A stretch of 64,000 nucleotides of DNA, from contig NZ_JACVAB010000003.1 in the NCBI RefSeq assembly GCF_014851585.1, positions 558,001 to 622,000 on the forward strand, written 5' to 3'. Made by a program: the position numbers and the translations under genes. The notes beneath the pieces were generated by a model. It ran no database searches and had not been told where the DNA came from. It saw only the letters and a program-made list of their open reading frames with translations. Positions 62,894 to 64,000 of the stretch are shown here, in pieces (within the stretch, counting starts at the first letter, position 1; each line of letters starts with the position of its first letter). Source of the DNA: Agrobacterium sp. AGB01. Its GTDB lineage: Bacteria > Pseudomonadota > Alphaproteobacteria > Rhizobiales > Rhizobiaceae.

Positions 62894-64000
62894 ATGGCAT
62901 CGACAAGAACTCTTTTCTGCAAACGTGCTTTTCTGGCTGACGGCTGGGCAAACAATGTCACGCTTTCCATCGACCATGATGGCACAATAACCGACATTCA
63001 GGCTGAAACCACGCAAACCAATGCTGAAGAGCAGGCAAAAGGCCCGGTTGCGCCGGCAATTGCAAATCTACATTCACACGCCTTTCAGCGTGCCATGGCT
63101 GGTCTTGCCGAAGTTTCCAGTTCATCCGAGGATAGTTTCTGGACATGGCGTGACGCTATGTATCGGCTTGTTGGCCAGCTTTCCCCGGAAGACATGCAAG
63201 CTGTTGCCGCAAAGTTGTATAGTGAACTTCTCAAAGGCGGTTTCGGCCACATCGTAGAATTTCATTACCTGCACCATCAGGCAGATGGCACAGCATATGA
63301 CGATCCGGCGGAAATGTCGCTGCGCATTTTTAATGCTGCAAAGCAATCCGGCATTGGCCTCACACATCTTCCGGTCTTTTACGCCCATGCTGGTTTTGGC
63401 GGCACCGCTCCCGGCGATGGTCAGCGCCCCTTCATTCATTCAGTAGATCGTTTTCTGACGCTTCTTGAACGTCTGGAGAAAGAGCGAGCGGGCACGGCGA
63501 TCAATCTGGGGCTGGCAATTCACTCCCTGCGCGCTGCCACGCCGGATGAAATGCACACCATTCTCAGCGCCGAACAAACCGGTGGCCCGATCCATATCCA
63601 TGTTGCCGAACAGCAGAAGGAAGTGGACGACTGCCTGGCGTGGAGCGGTCGCAGACCGGTGCAATGGCTGCTCGATGAAATGCCTGTCGATGAACGCTGG
63701 TGTGCCATTCACGCGACCCACATGACAGCGGAAGAGACGTCGCGTCTTGCAGGCAGCGGCGCGGTTGCCGGTCTTTGCCCGGAAACCGAAGCCAATTTGG
63801 GCGACGGCATATTCCCCGCCACCGATTTTCTTGGTGCCAATGGCCGTTTTGGTATTGGAACGGACAGCCATGTCGCCACCAGCGTCAGCGAAGAACTGCG
63901 CCTGCTCGAATATGGCCAGAGGTTGCGAGACCAGAGACGCAACAGAATAACAGCTGGTAGCGGCACGTCTGTTGGCGAGACACTGTTCAAGGGCGCATTG
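62894..64000 (+). CDS. hutF: Formimidoylglutamate deiminase (HutF), 3' end beyond window
   Basis: 369 codons are visible and open to the right edge; full-length HutF is about 450 residues. Amidohydrolase-fold enzyme converting N-formimidoyl-L-glutamate to N-formyl-L-glutamate in the five-step histidine pathway. Metal-site HxH is H60-S-H62 in NLHSHAFQRAMAG, with further landmarks HIHVAEQQKEVDD, AIHATHMT and GTDSHVATS. Divergent from hutC. Other hut genes probably lie to the right. Confidence 0.92.
   Translation, partial: MASTRTLFCKRAFLADGWANNVTLSIDHDGTITDIQAETTQTNAEEQAKGPVAPAIANLHSHAFQRAMAGLAEVSSSSEDSFWTWRDAMYRLVGQLSPEDMQAVAAKLYSELLKGGFGHIVEFHYLHHQADGTAYDDPAEMSLRIFNAAKQSGIGLTHLPVFYAHAGFGGTAPGDGQRPFIHSVDRFLTLLERLEKERAGTAINLGLAIHSLRAATPDEMHTILSAEQTGGPIHIHVAEQQKEVDDCLAWSGRRPVQWLLDEMPVDERWCAIHATHMTAEETSRLAGSGAVAGLCPETEANLGDGIFPATDFLGANGRFGIGTDSHVATSVSEELRLLEYGQRLRDQRRNRITAGSGTSVGETLFKGAL

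Noticed and set aside
1..64000. Mobile elements, tRNA or rRNA genes, CRISPR arrays, integrase or attachment sites
   Set aside because: None were recognised when reading both strands. The truncated chemoreceptor suggests a past rearrangement, but no transposase, direct repeat or tRNA was found at the break.

Overview
The window looks like a chromosomal segment from an alphaproteobacterium of the order Hyphomicrobiales, most likely a Brucella/Ochrobactrum relative. This is inferred from moderate GC content, the density of ABC importers for peptides, sugars and polyamines, FadR-type GntR regulators beside each catabolic operon, a HisKA_2-type kinase, and a promoter match to the alphaproteobacterial general-stress sigma factor EcfG. 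No rRNA, tRNA, insertion sequence, phage gene or CRISPR array was seen. About 48 protein genes are supported, two of them cut by the window edges (an ABC permease at the left, hutF at the right).

Layout. 1-2414 (minus): FadR-type regulator, KdgF-like cupin and two Opp-type permeases, probably uronate or sugar-acid uptake, with a repeated palindromic operator. 2678-6890: a 5'-truncated chemotaxis receptor, an alpha/beta hydrolase, a DUF2147 protein, and a DUF1295/CFA-synthase-like lipid-modification pair. 6958-12257 (minus): a complete oligopeptide ABC importer. 12766-15924 (plus): an EcfG-like promoter followed by a CHASE3 histidine kinase, a single-domain response regulator and a soluble REC-HisKA_2 kinase. 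16005-19480 (minus): an orphan Opp-type binding protein, an SGNH hydrolase and an enolase-superfamily enzyme. 19835-21359 (plus): RidA and a Cds1-like cysteine desulfhydrase. 21645-27962: a PotABCD-like importer, an XRE-cupin regulator and a divergent HisD paralogue, with near-identical promoter/operator elements in front of the importer and the dehydrogenase.

28167-35494: a sugar oxidation locus (DgoD, FadR-type regulator, AraFGH-like importer, aldose 1-epimerase, SDR dehydrogenase) fitting the oxidative De Ley-Doudoroff route for D-galactose and/or L-arabinose. 35583-46743 (minus): an eight-gene operon joining 5-oxoprolinase PxpA and a PxpB-PxpC fusion to a biotin carboxylase-BCCP fusion, an Opp-type importer and an M14 carboxypeptidase; a GntR gene diverges from it. 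47787-54237: LysR regulator, a catalytically degenerate HSL-like hydrolase and an RND efflux pair. 54416-61780: M20 amidohydrolase, then (minus) an Opp-type importer with homocysteine S-methyltransferase. 62020-64000: hutC and hutF, divergent.

Overall the region is a scavenging island: importers for peptides, polyamine-like compounds and sugars, each beside the enzymes and regulator for its substrate. The most interesting points are the split urea-carboxylase-like gene set in the pxp operon, the duplicated promoter/operator around the HisD paralogue, the stress-linked kinase cassette, and the pseudo-hydrolase beside the efflux pump. All functions are inferred from reading the sequence; no database search was possible.
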